DNA of 64,000 nt from assembly GCA_032622095.1 (NCBI GenBank), contig CP136067.1, forward strand, positions 91,566,707-91,630,706. Reading direction: 5' to 3'. Both the position numbers and the translations under genes were made by a program. Origin of the DNA: Siphonodentalium dalli (Eukaryota > Mollusca > Scaphopoda > Gadilida > Siphonodentaliidae). A model generated the notes under the pieces. The model was not told the DNA's origin, ran no database searches, and was given only the letters and a program-made list of their open reading frames with translations. Below are positions 47,388 through 59,049 of this stretch, in pieces (within the stretch, counting starts at the first letter, position 1; each line of letters starts with the position of its first letter).

Positions 47388-48065
47388 GTAAGTATGGGAA
47401 ACCTCTAGGCGTCTGTGCCCCTCTGTGTGCACCGATAAAAACTATAGGATCCGGGGAACCTTATACATCAGTGGTAAGTGATGTACCTCTATGTAACCCC
47501 CACCTTTGTATGCGCCGACAAAAACTATAGGCTCTGGAGAACCTTACAAATCAGTGGAAAGTGTAATAAGCATATATAAACCTCTCGTAGTATGTGCCCC
47601 TCTTTACACACATCTCGGTGTATGTCCCCCTATATATGTATGCGCAGACAAAAACTATAGGCTCTGGAGAACCTCACGTATCAGCGGTAAGTGCAGTACG
47701 TATATATAACCCCGACTTTTGATTAACCGCTCAGCGTCTGTGTCCCTCTTATATGCACCGACCATAATAAAAGGATCCAGAGAAAATCAATTGTAAGTAT
47801 GTGAGCCCTCGCGGCGTATGTGTTCTTCTGTGTGCGCTGTCAAAAAATATAGGCTCCGGAGAACCTTACACGTGCATCAGTGATAAGTATGTGAAACCTC
47901 GCGGCGTATTTGCCCCTCTGTGTCCGCCGACAAAAACTATAGGCTCCAGAGAACCTTACACATCAGTGGTAAATATGTGAAACCTCTCGGCGTATTTGCC
48001 CCTCTGTATCGCCGACAAAACATATAGGCTCTGGAGAACATATTACCCCCACCTCAGGCTAAGTG
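47310..48065 (+). repeat. tandem array of the exon 5 end plus its splice donor, ~8 copies
   Basis: The unit is about 86 bp, from 'GGGAAACCTCTAGGCG' through 'GACAAAAACTATAGGCTC' to 'CATCAGTGGTAAGTAT'. Copies start near 47310 (the exon itself), 47396, 47480, 47578, 47705, 47802, 47891 and 47976. Copy 2 is nearly identical; later ones are diverged or indel-bearing, yet most keep GTAAGT. The period is not a multiple of 3, and 'CTCTAG' gives a stop if the first donor is skipped, so the extra copies are not additional coding sequence in the standard frame. Confidence 0.88.
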
Positions 48066-48360
48066 GTTCTGCTAATCTGCTGTGATGCTGATGGGTCCTG
48101 TTGAATTGTTATGCATGATGCTGGTATAGGGCAAAGCTACGTTGTTAAGTGCGTTTGACTGATTTGAACAATTTGAGGAAAAGCCACAATGTGTAGAAAA
48201 CATTAAAAACATGTTGTGGAATGTTTTAATAATAGTTGTGTTGGTTGTTCCAAAACGTCCAATAGTGAGATAGCTATCGTTGTCGTTTTGCAGACACCAG
48301 CGCTCCATTATTAAAATATTTTTAAAACAATATATATGTATTGAATGTTTTATACAGAAA
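48061..48360 (+). repeat. dispersed repeat T, copy 1
   Basis: Collinear with 54295-54640: 'AAGTGGTTCTGCTAAT', 'TGCATGATGCTG', 'GGGCAAA', 'GACACCAGCGC', 'TATTGAATGTTT'. The inverted-repeat right end seen at 54.7 kb is missing here. Confidence 0.55.
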
Positions 48361-48769
48361 CTGTCAATATATGTTTCTTAATAATGTTTTGAACTGTAGG
48401 TGAAGATCCAGTTCGAAATTTGACTTTTTGAGCGATGTTGCTTTGTGTCGCTTACAAACATGGAATTTCTCCCGGTTATTAGTTCAATGATTGTTGCGAT
48501 ATCGGCTCACACAAGTCACTAAAAATTCATGCAACATCGAGTTGGGATCGACCCTACTGTACACTAGATTATTGAGTAAGAAGTATTCATAAAGACCTAT
48601 ATATTCCCTGCCTTGTTTGTTCAATGTTATAAAGTTCCCTGATATAACGAGTCAAGAAGGCGAAGCCTGAGCAGATATGCATGACATGATGTAATCCGAT
48701 GTCAGGTAAATCCACATATAACCCTATATCATATCAAACCCCTATCTATATCTATATTTGTGAATGTCT

Positions 48770-50350
48770 GTCTGTCTGTCGGTCTGTCTGTGTTTTATAG
48801 AAATTCACAGGGGACCACCTAGATGGCACAGAATGGGTCTAACACGGGACGCCATTGTTGTCAGGGGCAGAAAAGGGGAAGGGTAGAAAACAAATTGTCG
48901 CCGATTGCCACCAATCTTATATATAATCAACCCCATGATATGAGGAATCTAATGGTGTGGTTTAAATATATCAAAAGTCGTGCCGTTTGAGTCAGGGATG
49001 CCACGGAAGGGGAGAGAGGCACCAAAATTGATCAAAATAATTTTAGCGCCGACTTCCATAAAATTGATGCACATTCTTCTGAGATCTTCTCCATGATACA
49101 AGGAATCTTATTGTGTGGTTTAAAGACGCCAAATTGCTGTCGTTTGGATGAGAGATTTGGGGAAGGTGTGTACTAAATCTGATAAGAATTGGTTTAGTCC
49201 CGATTGCCACCAAACTTATACAAAATCATCCCCATGGTATGCGGTGTCTAATGGTGTGGCTTAAAGCTGTTAAAAGTGGCGTCATTCGAGTCATGGGTGC
49301 ACTGAAAGGGAGCGGGGCACCAAAATTGATACACAATATTTTTAGCGCCAATTTCCACCAAATTGATACACATTCTTATCCATGATATGAGGAATCTAAT
49401 CGTGTGATTTTAAAGACGTCATATTGGTGCTGTTTTGGTGAGAGATGTGGGTGGGTGGGCACTAAATTTGATAAATAAATGTTTAGTCGCGGATTATATC
49501 TTCTCAACTGTCATATTTGTATGGGGATGGAAATCAGGGCATTCCTATAATGACCTAGCAAAACAGATACATAGAAGAGCGCATTAGAAGTATATTTATC
49601 TTTCTATTTAAGAGACACATATATTCTTGCAAACTGAGGGACCTTGAATCGTCAGAGGATTGCATATTTGAATGGCTCATATATATATTATAACACAATT
49701 GAGTCTGTCCAATTCAATATAGTTTCCACAACAAAGTTACAATTGTCAAGAGATATGGAAATGTATAGAAGGCCTGTTCAAAAATTGTGGTCACAGTGTG
49801 CAGTCAAATATAGTTACTTCTGAGATAAAAGAAAACGCAGTCAGTATCACATGACTTTTCAGGATCCTTCCAAATGACATCTGACAAGGGTATATCTGCC
49901 CGATACAGAGGATTTCGTTTAGAACAGACTCATCGCCTAACAGAAACAACTCAAAATCTCGCTATGTGTCGGGCACATGTATCTGCTATACATGCGTAGC
50001 AACATTTCTTTTAAGCTGAAAATAATTAGCCAGTATATAGCACCAGAACAGAGGAGCAGCTGGACATTTCTTTAAAACATCTGTATCTTCATGAAGATAT
50101 GATAATCAGGTGTCCTCAAAATCTTAATCTGACCCATTAGATTGACTGATACATCTTATGTAAAACACAATTGTCGTCTTTTATTTTTGCGAACTAATGT
50201 GTTTATGGTGTTCATATTTCATCCTATAACGTCTGAAGTATACACAGTTGTGCATAAATAAATACTTCTTTATTGGTGGGACGGATTAAACGCGATAAAC
50301 AAAATAACAATCGCTCCGACACGACAAGCTTAGGTGAGCCACTACTTATA
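48770..50350 (+). repeat. dispersed repeat R, copy 3 (longest)
   Basis: Begins near a GTCT microsatellite (48766-48790). It contains about four ~200-bp periods marked by 'CCATGATATGAGGAATCTAA' and 'GTGTGGTTTAAAG', then the single-copy half shared with 30640-31310. No conserved ORF. Confidence 0.65.
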
Positions 50351-50396
50351 TAAGGCTTAATGCGCTAGTTTTGTTCATCTGATATATAAGATCTTC

Positions 50397-50527
50397 AAAT
50401 CGTTATGTCGGGATACAAGATTTTATGAAATTCGTTTGATAAATTTGACTCACAACTCGTCTACGACTCGTTGTGAATCAAATTTATCAAACTTGTTTCA
50501 TAAAATCTTATATCCCAACATAACTCG
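50397..50527. mobile_element. ~130-bp palindromic MITE in intron 5
   Basis: The arms 'GTTATGTCGGGATACAAGAT' and inverse match closely, with centre 'CAACTCGTCTACGACTCGTTG'. Confidence 0.65.
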
Positions 50528-50814
50528 TTGGAGATCCTCTGTATGTACACGCATGTACATGTATGTACTGTGTTAAGGAATCCACGATATACGTGTTATC
50601 GCCATCGTGGACGGACAGAAATGAATCAATGTTGTGCATGTATATGCATCTATAGTTGATAGATAAAGTGTGTGTTTTTAATACTGAACTCATAATCATA
50701 CAATTGATTGGCAGCCCTCCTCAGTATTCGCCAAACACGAATATGCGAATCTGCCACAATAAGTCAAAGCATAGCAAAGGCCTTGACATTAGATTTGTAT
50801 TGTGTTCTTTTCAG

Positions 50815-51000
50815 GACAGCTCAGTAAAACTTTGGTTAAAACTCGGCGCAACACCGGACAAACTCGTTCTCGGAATCCCGATGTACGGGAGGTCATTCGC
50901 GCTGTGTTCCGGTGGGGAGGTAACTCCATTATCGAAGGGGTGCGGTCCGGGTGTACCTGGAATGTTCACCAGAGAAGGGGGATTCCTGTCCTACTACGAG
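50815..51000 (+). CDS. chitinase exon 6
   Basis: Codes 'LGATPDKLVLGIPMYGRSFA' (strand 7) and 'GMFTREGGFLSYYE', both standard in GH18. The acceptor TTCTTTTCAG and donor GTGAGC at 51001 give phase 0 on both sides. The middle 'GGEVTPLSKGCGPGVPG' carries a Cys pair partner. Confidence 0.93.
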
Positions 51001-51605
51001 GTGAGCAATGCATGTTCCACATCTACTTTCTCCCATTCACCCATAGCGAACCCCAAGCTTATAGGTGGTAGGCGCCCCAGGGACGAGACGACAAGGGGTG
51101 TCTCACCCCAAACAATTATTTCGAATTATCATCCTTTGGAAATGTCACACCAAATATAGGTTGAAATTGGTCACATAGTTGTTTCCAACAATTCTTTAGT
51201 GTGAAACAAAAGTTGCATATTTTCATTTTTTTTTGTCAAATATTTGGACTAAATTATTGGCCATTAGTTTGGGTAAATTCCAACCCAAGGTTAGTGAACA
51301 AATGGAATCACCCAAATTGCAAATTTCGTCTGATTAAAGGGTTGCAATTGTAAACTTCACTCCCAAATGGAGACCCTCTAGCCACTTCTCTATATGGGAA
51401 TCAAGTTCCCTCAAACATGCCTTTCATCCAGCCATAGCGACCCCTATATGCAAAGGACTGTTTATAATGTGCGATGGCGTTATATACAGATGCAGCTAAG
51501 TCCAATATGAACCTATGCTAATATTTAAATCCAGGTATATGAACCTATTTTCGAAGGGATATGTTGGGATCTCATGTGATTTTCTAATTATTGTCTCGAC
51601 TGCAG
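51001..51605. other. chitinase intron 6
   Basis: The shortest intron (605 bp). 51066-51395 resembles the hAT-like CAGGGACG elements (start 'CCAGGGACGAGACGACAAGG', right end decayed). 51460-51545 resembles part of family M. Confidence 0.6.
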
Positions 51606-51731
51606 GTGATGATCAATTTGAAGCGAGGCTGGGAATATTCCTGGGACGACGAACAGAAGGTACCGTTCGCATACAACTCCAAGTCGATGCAGTGGGTCGG
51701 CTTCGATGATGTCCGCAGCGTCAAGCTAAAG
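51606..51731 (+). CDS. chitinase exon 7
   Basis: Codes 'INLKRGWEYSWDDEQKVPFA' followed by 'SMQWVGFDDVRSVKLK', the substrate-cleft insertion of GH18. The Cys usually found at 'EVC' is replaced ('EVM'). The donor is GTAAAC at 51732. Its last 42 bases and donor are the founding copy of a tandem array. Confidence 0.92.
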
Positions 51732-52435
51732 GTAAACATGCATACTTAAAACAGTGGGTCGGCTTCGATAATGCCTGCAGCGTCAAGCTAAAGGTAAACA
51801 TGCATACTTAAAACAGTGGGTCGGCTTCGGTGATGTCCGCAGCGTCAAGCTAAATGTAAACATGCATACTTAAAACAGTGGGTCGGCTTCGATAATGCCT
51901 GCAGCGTCAAGCTAAATGTAAACATGCATACTTAAAACAGTGGGTCGGCTTCGATAATGCCTGCAGCGTCAAGCTAAAGGTAAACATGCATACTTAAAAC
52001 AGTGGGTCGGCTTCGATAACGCCCGTCAAGCTAAATGTAAACATGCATACTGAAAACAGTGGGTCGGCTTCGATAATGCCCGCAGCGTCAAGCTAAAGGT
52101 AAACATGCATACTTAAAACAGTGGGTCGGCTTCGATAATGCCCGCAGCGTCAAGCTAAAGGTAAACATGCACACTTAAAACAGTGGGTCGGCTTCGATAA
52201 TGCCCGCAGCGTCAAGCTAAAGGTAAACATGCATACTTAAAACAGTGGGTCGGCTTCGATAATGCCCGCAGCGTCAAGCTAAATGTAACCATGCACACTT
52301 AACAACAGACAGCGGGTCGGCTTCGATGATGTCCGCACCGCCAAGCTAAAGGAAAACATGCACACTTAAAACAGTGTGTCGGCTTCGGTGTTGCCCGCAA
52401 CGTCAAGCTAAATATAAACATACGCACTTGTATGC
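51690..52435 (+). repeat. tandem array of the exon 7 end plus its splice donor, ~12 copies of 62 bp
   Basis: The unit runs 'CAGTGGGTCGGCTTCGATGA...GTCAAGCTAAAGGTAAACATGCATACTTAAAA'. The copies differ mainly at GATGTCC/AATGCCT/AATGCCC and AAAG/AAAT before GT; one copy has a short deletion. High identity means recent expansion. Each unit has 'ACTTAAAACAG|TGG' and 'AAG|GTAAAC', i.e. a possible acceptor and donor 39 nt apart, which would encode 13 in-frame residues (WVGFDxxxSVKLK). Confidence 0.92.
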
Positions 52436-52647
52436 ACATGCCGTCGTTCTACACCAGACAAGCAAAATTATTCTCGTGTCCGTTCACGGTCGTTATTTTC
52501 GGAATTAATTACTTCAGATTGTTGAATGTCAAACAATATTGAGATACATACAGTCATACTCTCCACCATCATTATACATACAGTCATACTCTTCACCATC
52601 ATTTGTATGCATCCGGGAACACGTCGCATTGTTAACTGTTAAATTAG

Positions 52648-53450
52648 TACTCAAGCAGTATGCCAACTGGAGGAATGTAGCATTTTACTACATCGCCGAA
52701 AATCTCAAGCAGATCGACATTACCACTCCTTAGAAAACATCATCTGAACTACATGTACGCTCAATTGTAAAGTTTACTTCCCGATTCGGGACGCAATTAA
52801 CGACGATAAAGTAACGAACACGATTTCACCATCGAGGGTCACTGCATTTAATTCATATATAATAATGGCGGTGTGTGATGTCAGTTTGGATTTAAGATTT
52901 GTAAAAATAACTACTTTGAGAAAGATTATTCTCCATTTCTATTGGTTCACCCTACCGTAGTGTTTAACACCGCTTTAAATTATTAAACTACATATGTCAC
53001 ATTCCTTCAATGAGGATCGACTGCAAGTTGCAAGGTAGAATCCAGTTCCCTGCTACGTTAGGCTGGTTGCTGCCACCACGTACAAAGAATATGATGAAAT
53101 CATTAATTTTGTATTTAAAGTGATGTGACACACTCTGGTAGGGTGATCAAATAGAAATGGAGGATAATCATGCTCAAAGTTGTTATATTTACAAATCTTA
53201 AATCCAAACTGACAACAAACACCGCCATTATTATATATTAATTAATTCAGTAACCCTCGATGGCGAAATCGTTTTCGTTAATTTATCGCCGATAGTTGCG
53301 TCCCGAATCGAGAAGTAAATATTTACAATTGAGCGTAGTTCAGGTGATGTGTTCTATGGAGTGGTACGGTTGATCTGCTTGAGATTTTCGGCGATGTAGT
53401 AGACTGGTACTTTCCTCCAGTTGGCATACTGCCTAAATACTAACTTAACA
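52648..53450. mobile_element. large inverted-repeat (foldback) element, ~800 bp
   Basis: Arms of ~310 bp (52648-52960 and 53130-53450) share 'CAGTATGCCAACTGGAGGAA', 'ATCTCAAGCAGATCGAC' and 'CCATTTCTATTGGTTCACCC' with their inverses, around a ~170-bp unique centre. Confidence 0.75.
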
Positions 53451-53457
53451 CTTAAAG

Positions 53458-53945
53458 GTACTCAATCCGAACAGAGGGTCCCCATCTCAACAGATTCCAA
53501 CAACAACAATCCGATCAGAGGGTCTTATATTACTATTTCTTTGGCTTTGGGGGTAAAACATATTTGATTCGAGTCGAGGAACCCATCAAACAAAGCTCAG
53601 AGTTATTAGATATTGATTTTTGAAATTTGTTAGTTTCTCGAGATGAGTACTAATAATTGCCGTCAGTTTCGTAACCTGCGCGAGATGTGTACACCAAAAC
53701 ACAATTCAAACAGACAAGGATGGATAACTCTAAAATCAAGAGGTAATAATAACGCAATTTTGACTGAGTTCTGGGCCAGAAAGTATTCCCGATAACGAAA
53801 AATAATAGATTTATAAATTCGATATCTAAGAAATCTGAGCTTTGATGGGTGACTTCCTCGACTCGAATCAAATATGTTTGACCCCCAAAGCCATTGAAAT
53901 AGTAATTGAGAGGAGTTTTATCGGATTGAGTACCTTTAAACGCAC
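53458..53945. mobile_element. inverted-repeat element with AAAGGTACTCAATCC ends
   Basis: The outer ends 'TAAAGGTACTCAATCCGA' and 'TCGGATTGAGTACCTTTAA' and inner arms with 'TTTGATTCGAGTCGAGGAA' flank a ~140-bp centre. It directly follows the preceding foldback element. Related to 35995-36345. Confidence 0.7.
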
Positions 53946-54284
53946 CTGAACCAGTCCATAATATGTCTTTAAGATTGTTGTTGGTTACAATTCATTCTGC
54001 TTTATTCTGAGAAACCGAACTGTCCATATCCATTTAAGCCATAATGAATTATATGTGACAAAACACGCAAATAAAGAGAGCTTTCCGATGAATGGCAACA
54101 AGCCATATTTCCGACTAAATCCTGAAAAGTTACCCATAATTATGCTGTGGTTACGGAGTCGATTACTTAGGGCATTACTGTATATTTTTCTCGACATAAT
54201 CGTTTACTTGTCGCAATTATTTAGTTTTGTTTGTTAGTTTGACACCCGAACACCCAAAGACGGGGAAACATATATTTCACTTTC

Positions 54285-54725
54285 TACATTGCCACCACTG
54301 GTCAAGTGGTCCTGCTAATGTCATATGATGCGTTGGGTCATGCTGAATTGCCAGGATGCTGTTGGGGCAAACTGATCATGATGCTGTTAACAAAAAGTAC
54401 CGTTATATCCTTTTTAATTTGTCTTTTTCGCGGTGTTCCGGAAATATGAACATATACAGTAAAATTCAAATTTCAAACATTCAAAAATATATTTTTGCGA
54501 AATATTTTAATACTGGTTGTATTAGTTGTTGAAAATCGATTATAATCAAGATGGCTATTCACGTAGTTTAAGAAACACCAGCGCAGGCATTAATATAGTT
54601 TTTCAAAAGTATATATGTTCCTGAATGTTTTTTTTCTCCAAATCGCTCGGATAAGCCAAACACCGCGAAAATGACAACTTTAGAAAAAAGCGGTACTTTT
54701 TCGTAACGGCATCAGTTTGCCCTAA
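54285..54725. repeat. dispersed repeat T, copy 2, with inverted ends
   Basis: 'GGGCAAACTGATCATGATGC' (54365) and its inverse 'GGCATCAGTTTGCCC' (~54708), with 'AAAAAGTACCG' and 'CGGTACTTTTT' inside, show an inverted-repeat element of ~360 bp. The outer part matches 48061-48360. Confidence 0.55.
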
Positions 54726-55502
54726 CCGCATGAGAGCAATTCAGCCGGACCATATTAGCAGTACCATTTGACCAGGGGTGATTACTATAGGTATGTAGCC
54801 TGTATGCACACACGCGTAATTCATCACGCCCTATATTATGGGTGTTTACTGGTAAGCTGACCTGGCCGTGCCAGTGAGGCGATGGGGATATCTGGCAGGA
54901 CAATGGACAGTTCGGGTTTCACGAGATGCGAGTTATTTTAGAAAATTGTAGTAAAGCTGATCGAGCCGTGTCAATGGAGCTACAGCGATGGGGGTATATC
55001 GCGGTACAACACATTTCGGGTTTTCGCGGATGTATCTTCGCGGATGTCTTATCGTTGCAGTATGTAACTTTTATGACCGCGTTAATTGCATTAGACGTTT
55101 ACGTATGAACAATGGCTGGGCCACTCTTGAAGATTTTATTGCGGGAACACAATGCATGACATAACAGCTAACTTTGCTGATGACGTATATCTCAGTTGGA
55201 ATGTAGAATAAGGGTCGTATTGCGAAGTATCGGGCGTGTATTTAATCTGATTGATAGATCTGTTTCGGCATTTAGAGGCTTTCTGGTGTGGTGAATGAGA
55301 AACCTGCAGTAATAAGCCGTATTTATTTTTTAATTTGAAGTATTAGTTGTTTTAACTGAATTGTGAGGTGGTGCATTCATGAAACCAATATATTTCATAG
55401 TATAATTTGTATATATATATGCCTAATAATATGATATTGAGGGCGTTAGCATTTCTGACTATGGTTTTCTTGTTATGTACTGTATCTGTATTGTATTTGA
55501 AG
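54726..55502. other. right part of chitinase intron 7
   Basis: No repeat recognised; ends at acceptor 'TTTGAAG'. Intron 7 spans 51732-55502. Confidence 0.6.
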
Positions 55503-55703
55503 GCTCAGTACGCAAAGGATATGGGTTTAGCTGGAACGATGGCGTGGAGCCTCGGTCTGGACGATTTCAACAACATGACTAAGGGAAAAGAATCGTACCC
55601 ACTCATGAACGTAATCAAGCGGGAGATGACTATTGGTGATTCGAGCGTGGGCGACGGGATTACCAAAGTAGCGCTTCCTTTCGAAAACAAAGGAAACAAA
55701 CAG
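55503..55703 (+). CDS. chitinase exon 8: end of catalytic domain
   Basis: Codes 'AQYAKDMGLAGTMAWSLGLD' (strand 8, with the conserved Trp of the -1 subsite) then 'DFNN' and a linker 'YPLMNVIKREMTIGDSS...'. The usual 'WALDMDDF' reads 'WSLGLDDF' here. Donor GTACTT at 55704 (weak), phase 0. The linker has no CBM14 cysteines. Confidence 0.88.
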
Positions 55704-56080
55704 GTACTTCTTCTAGTATTTCTGCGTATACGTGATTAAGTAATGGACATATTATATGTATTCCCGTTTTTCTCCCTCTTCATCGAATGGTTTCGATCTC
55801 TCCTGGTCAAACATTTATATATATATATTTATATTTTTTAAACTGATCGAAATAGAATCTCCAAAGTTTGCGTTTAAACATATATCAAACAGTTTATCTG
55901 AAAACATTGCATGACCAACTCACACATCAAAACTCAGAGCAATGATCATAAATTTGCCAAAAGTTACGTAGAAAGCATACTTGATGATACTGGGCACATA
56001 TTATAATCCTCGATAATCACATAGAACACTGTAAACACCTTGAACAATTCGTATTTCCAATTGACTCCGAGATTGTATCC

Positions 56081-56638
56081 GTAACCCTTTCATGACGGGA
56101 GCTTCCTAATCTTTTGCGAAAACAATGTGCCAATGCATTCTCTTTATATGCGAGTCGACCATAGGTCGCCTCGCATATATAAGATAGTGCATTGGCCTAA
56201 CAAATTTTATATTATTTTTTATAATTGTTAAAAAATGTAAGGCAAAATGAAAAAAAACATGATAAAATACAGAATGTAAGAAATAAGAATGTAAAAAATT
56301 AATAAGAAATAGTGATAAAAAATTTAAAAAATTGTTAAATAATGTAAGAATTTTTTTTATAAAAACTGATAAAGAATGTAAGTAAACATGATAAAATTGT
56401 TAAAGAATGTAAGAAAAAATTATAAAAATTATAAATTTGTTAAAGAATATAAGAACAAATTATAAAAATTGTTAAATAATGTAAGAAAAAATGATAAAAA
56501 ATGATAAAAGATTGTTAGGCCAATGCATTCTCTTATATATGCGAGGCGACCTATGGTCGACTCGCATATATAAGAAAATACATTGGCACAGGGGTATGTA
56601 ATGTTGCGCCAGAGTTGCTCCCGTCATGAAAGGGTTAA
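56081..56638. mobile_element. piggyBac-like MITE, copy H (best consensus ends)
   Basis: The ends 'GTAACCCTTTCATGACGGGAGC' and 'GCTCCCGTCATGAAAGGGTTAA' are inverse repeats of ~20 bp; the left TTAA has mutated to GTAA. Hairpins at 56132-56195 and 56516-56588 flank ~300 bp of tandem 'GTTAAAGAATGTAAGAAAAA' AT-rich repetition. Confidence 0.8.
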
Positions 56639-56813
56639 TACTTGCATCCCTTGTATCAGACATAAATTATCCTAAGAGATTAGCATCGCCCAGCCAGTAA
56701 GGTGCTAACTATATTAAGCCAGATTAAGTCGCCCAATAGTGACGGTCCGATCCGAATCCCAAACGTGATTAATAGAGACCTTTCGCAAAATCACGATTAC
56801 GGATATGGACAAT

Positions 56814-57316
56814 ATATTTACATACTAAGTGTTGTCATCACTAAATCAAGCATTCTGATTGGTCGGCGCCCACGTGGCTAGTTGCAGTTATTTCTCGGTG
56901 AATGCGCAACGGCTCATAACACCAAGCTCATAACAAAATCGATACGTCATTTGGTTTGGAAAGACGAACGCGTAATGTTTTGGGCACATTTGGACTCGCG
57001 CAGGATTGACTTAATACATCATCGGGTTTCAATATGAAGAGAAATTGTTCCTATTAACTTTTGCCAAGGGTGCTATTGGGTATTTTGGGCTGTTTTTGTC
57101 ACGATACACTTTTCGATTTAAATACATTTACAAAAGTGGCTTTTTCGCTAAATGTTTATAAATATAAGGATTAACTGTCATGTGGACTATTGTTATGGAG
57201 ATGTAACCGTGATGTAAGTGGTCATAACTTGTATGTAAAACCCGTACACAAGTTATGTCCACTTACCTCACGGTTACATCTCCATAAAAACAGTCCACAT
57301 GACAGGTAATCCTTAT
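56814..57316 (+). mobile_element. 513-bp family with terminal palindrome, copy 4
   Basis: 503 bp, palindrome 57164-57316 with a shorter loop and several mismatches. The most diverged of the four copies. Confidence 0.75.
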
Positions 57317-58208
57317 ATCATGTCATTATACGGCCAAACAATCGATATTTACGGAGGGGTTGTTATGTGAGAAAAAATATAGCCCACGCCGCAGTTTATT
57401 TATATGCAGATGTGTCAAGGGTGTGCCACCGGTCCTGCTTGGGGACGCTCTAACAGTATCCGTGTGGTGCATTACACACGGATAAGAATATGGGATCTGA
57501 AAGAGACACACATTACTTTTTTCATCAAATATATGTGTAATTGAATATAGTGGGGCATATGCCATCTCACTAATTATCTATTAATACCATCGTATGTACG
57601 TTGTGATGGTGTCCACCGTACTAGGACAATATATCCTATCGGTAGTCGTAAAAGTGATTTTGCGAAATATATCTAATGTTATAAATTCGTAGAATACATG
57701 CATTATACGACGAATATACGTTGATCATGAGTGGAGCATATGTTGTCTTACTATAACATGACAAGATAGAAGAATGCCATGTACACGTGAGTGTATATAA
57801 AGATAGTTTTACACATGATATCATGTGTACACGTTATATGACGCGGAGTGGAACGTACGCCTCATGTAACCAGGTCAGACTCGGCTTATGCTGAATTCAA
57901 CTATTATAGTTTAAGTTAACTATACTAATTGAATATGGATAATACCGCTTCGTGAATTCGATAAAAGAGGCATAATCCGAAATTATATTTCACAAAAAAT
58001 ATTCGAAATTAACTCGGTATATATATATTTATCACATAATTTGGCCATAAAAGCAGTTTCATAATTATCGGTAATAGACACGTTTAATATCAGCGCGTGC
58101 GATGACGTCACGGCGTTCTTCAAATAACTTGCGATCGCTGTAGTTTATGATTGTTGTTTTCGATGAATATTTCGCGTTGCTTCGGGTTTATTTGATCATG
58201 TGATAAAA

Positions 58209-58356
58209 GGTATCTCACACTCGTCCTATTGTATTCGTAATTTATCAACCTCGTCCTCTAAATTCTATTTGAGCCTCGGTAAACCTCGGCTCAAATCGAA
58301 TTTAGTGAACTCGGTTGATAAATTCCGTATAAAATAGAAACTCATGTGAGATCCTC
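58209..58356. mobile_element. ~148-bp palindromic MITE
   Basis: The ends 'GGTATCTCACAC' and 'GTGAGATCC', inner arms 'AATTTATCAACCTCG...' and inverse, and centre 'GAGCCTCGGTAAACCTCGGCTC'. Confidence 0.6.
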
Positions 58357-59049
58357 TATATATTTTTTTTTTTTGTGACGCAAAAACAGGTCTCGGTCCA
58401 TGCGAATGGTTCATGCTGATAGCACACTACAAGGAAGTCAACTAGCTATTATGGAGGAGCGATTGTGTCGGCATATTAATGCTGTTTAGAAAGGCATGCC
58501 TGTCCCATTTATTAAATGAAATAAGCTGGTGCAAAAGGTTGCAAAACGAATTTTATCTCGAGACTTCATAAGCTGTGATGTTACCACCCCCAATTTACCA
58601 GTAACTTTTTAATATTTTTTCGATTTGTAATTTTATGCGCTTTTGTATTTCTTAGTGACGTCTCACTTATAGTTTTACATTTTTTGTTGATGTCCTATAT
58701 TTGCAATTGCATTTTATGTTTAACATGTCAAGCGTTTTAGAGCACTTCGGTGGATTTTACGCTATACAAAACTGTTATTTATTTATTTATTTATTTATAT
58801 TGCCTTTACTGCGGTTGAGAAGTAGGTTAAGTTTGCGTATTTTCTAGTTAGGTTCTTTGTATATAAAATTATCCATTCGCTATTTACTATTATTTTAGGA
58901 TGTGTGCATGTCTGTATTGTAAGCGCATTGAAACTAATTTATTCTATAATGCGCTCTAAATTTATCTATAATAATAATAATAACTAGAATGAAATTGAAA
59001 TTGCACTGCAATTTCGATACTTCAATGTTTACCAAGGTGAACCATTTTT

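Noticed and set aside
47124-47408. 94-codon ORF running through the microsatellite into exon 5
   Set aside because: The first 40 residues are a YYIIL translation of the ATATT repeat; the real exon starts after the AG at 47254.
47300-47709. ORFs encoding repeated 'CAPLYAPTKTIGSGEPY'-like peptides
   Set aside because: They follow from the tandem copies of the exon 5 end. The period is not a multiple of 3 and stops occur, so they are not one coding exon.
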